NCBI RefSeq assembly: GCF_029633865.1
Contig: NC_079219.1
Span: forward strand, 19,730,665-19,794,664
Reading direction: 5' to 3'
DNA from: Lampris incognitus
Lineage: Eukaryota; Chordata; Actinopteri; Lampriformes; Lampridae
DNA: 64,000 nt
The notes under the pieces were generated by a model that had not been told where the DNA came from, made no database searches, and saw nothing but the letters and a program-made list of their open reading frames with translations. Below are positions 63,854 through 64,000 of the stretch, piece by piece. The first letter of the stretch is position 1; each line of letters starts with the position of its first letter. The translations under genes and the position numbers were made by a program.

Positions 63854-63859
63854 AATAAA
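63854..63859 (+). terminator. Candidate poly(A) signal AATAAA
   Basis: TTTAATAAAG, followed about 30 bp later by GT-rich CCTTGTGTGTCTGC, the usual downstream-element pattern. It may end the atg5 transcript or an unannotated plus-strand exon. Confidence 0.4.
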
Positions 63860-64000
63860 GATATGAGTTTGTTTTCTACTCGGCTCACCTTGTGTGTCTG
63901 CATTCATGTTAAACGTGTGTTGCAGTAGGTCCATATGACAACCGTGTGCAACCTTTATGGGTCTCCCCAGATCTTAACTTAAGTGTGTTTGTTGAAATTT

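Larger units (their letters stand above)
58070..63860 (+). other. atg5 3' UTR and downstream flank
   Basis: Follows the atg5 stop. It begins with a C/T-rich stretch (58240-58600), then mostly unique sequence with GT/CA repeats. No recognisable coding exon. No canonical AATAAA was noticed close to the stop; the first obvious one is at 63854-63859, which would give a very long UTR, so the true end is uncertain. Confidence 0.45.

Overview
The window is nuclear DNA from a vertebrate, almost certainly a ray-finned (teleost) fish. Coding sequence is split into small exons with GT-AG introns. The rest is crowded with Tc1-like DNA transposons, RTE and L2/Rex-type LINEs, tRNA-derived SINEs, hAT-type MITEs and very long CA/GT/TA/GA microsatellites, which is typical of teleost introns. 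I found no rRNA gene, convincing stand-alone tRNA gene, CRISPR array or prokaryote-like system. The species cannot be named from the sequence alone.

Three protein-coding genes can be read. (1) Minus strand, 7306-7443: the first coding exon of nt5c3a (cytosolic 5'-nucleotidase III). Its later exons were not seen in 1-7305 and probably lie beyond the left edge. (2) Minus strand, 18685 down to 11522: a complete seven-exon dctn3 (dynactin subunit 3, p22/p24), 187 residues, every junction in phase. (3) Plus strand, 19600 to 58069: a complete seven-coding-exon atg5 (autophagy protein 5), 275 residues, the same length as human ATG5, with the ATG12-acceptor lysine at residue 130. dctn3 and atg5 are head to head, with 914 bp between their start codons, so they probably share a bidirectional promoter region.

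Layout: 1-7305, intergenic or nt5c3a intron sequence full of repeats (RTE LINE end, SINEs, a decayed Tc1 element with a hAT-like insertion). 7306-11521, nt5c3a exon 1, its promoter side and the dctn3 3' flank. 11522-18685, dctn3, whose last intron holds a LINE endonuclease fragment split by a SINE. 18686-19599, divergent promoter. 19600-58069, atg5; introns 1, 4, 5 and 6 carry nearly all the mobile elements, including an apparently intact 1.63 kb Tc1 transposon (41837-43466) and a stack of elements inserted into one another (45.1-48.3 kb) whose order can be read from target-site duplications. 58070-64000, atg5 3' UTR and flank with long GT repeats, ending in a unique segment with a CRE palindrome and a poly(A) signal.

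The genes do not form an operon-like unit. dctn3 encodes a dynactin shoulder/sidearm subunit used in dynein transport, atg5 a core autophagy conjugation factor, and nt5c3a a pyrimidine nucleotidase. The points most worth checking are the UG/CG repeat that replaces the polypyrimidine tract before the atg5 exon encoding Lys130, exon 5 lying between hypervariable repeats, the intact Tc1 transposase, and the nested element stack.
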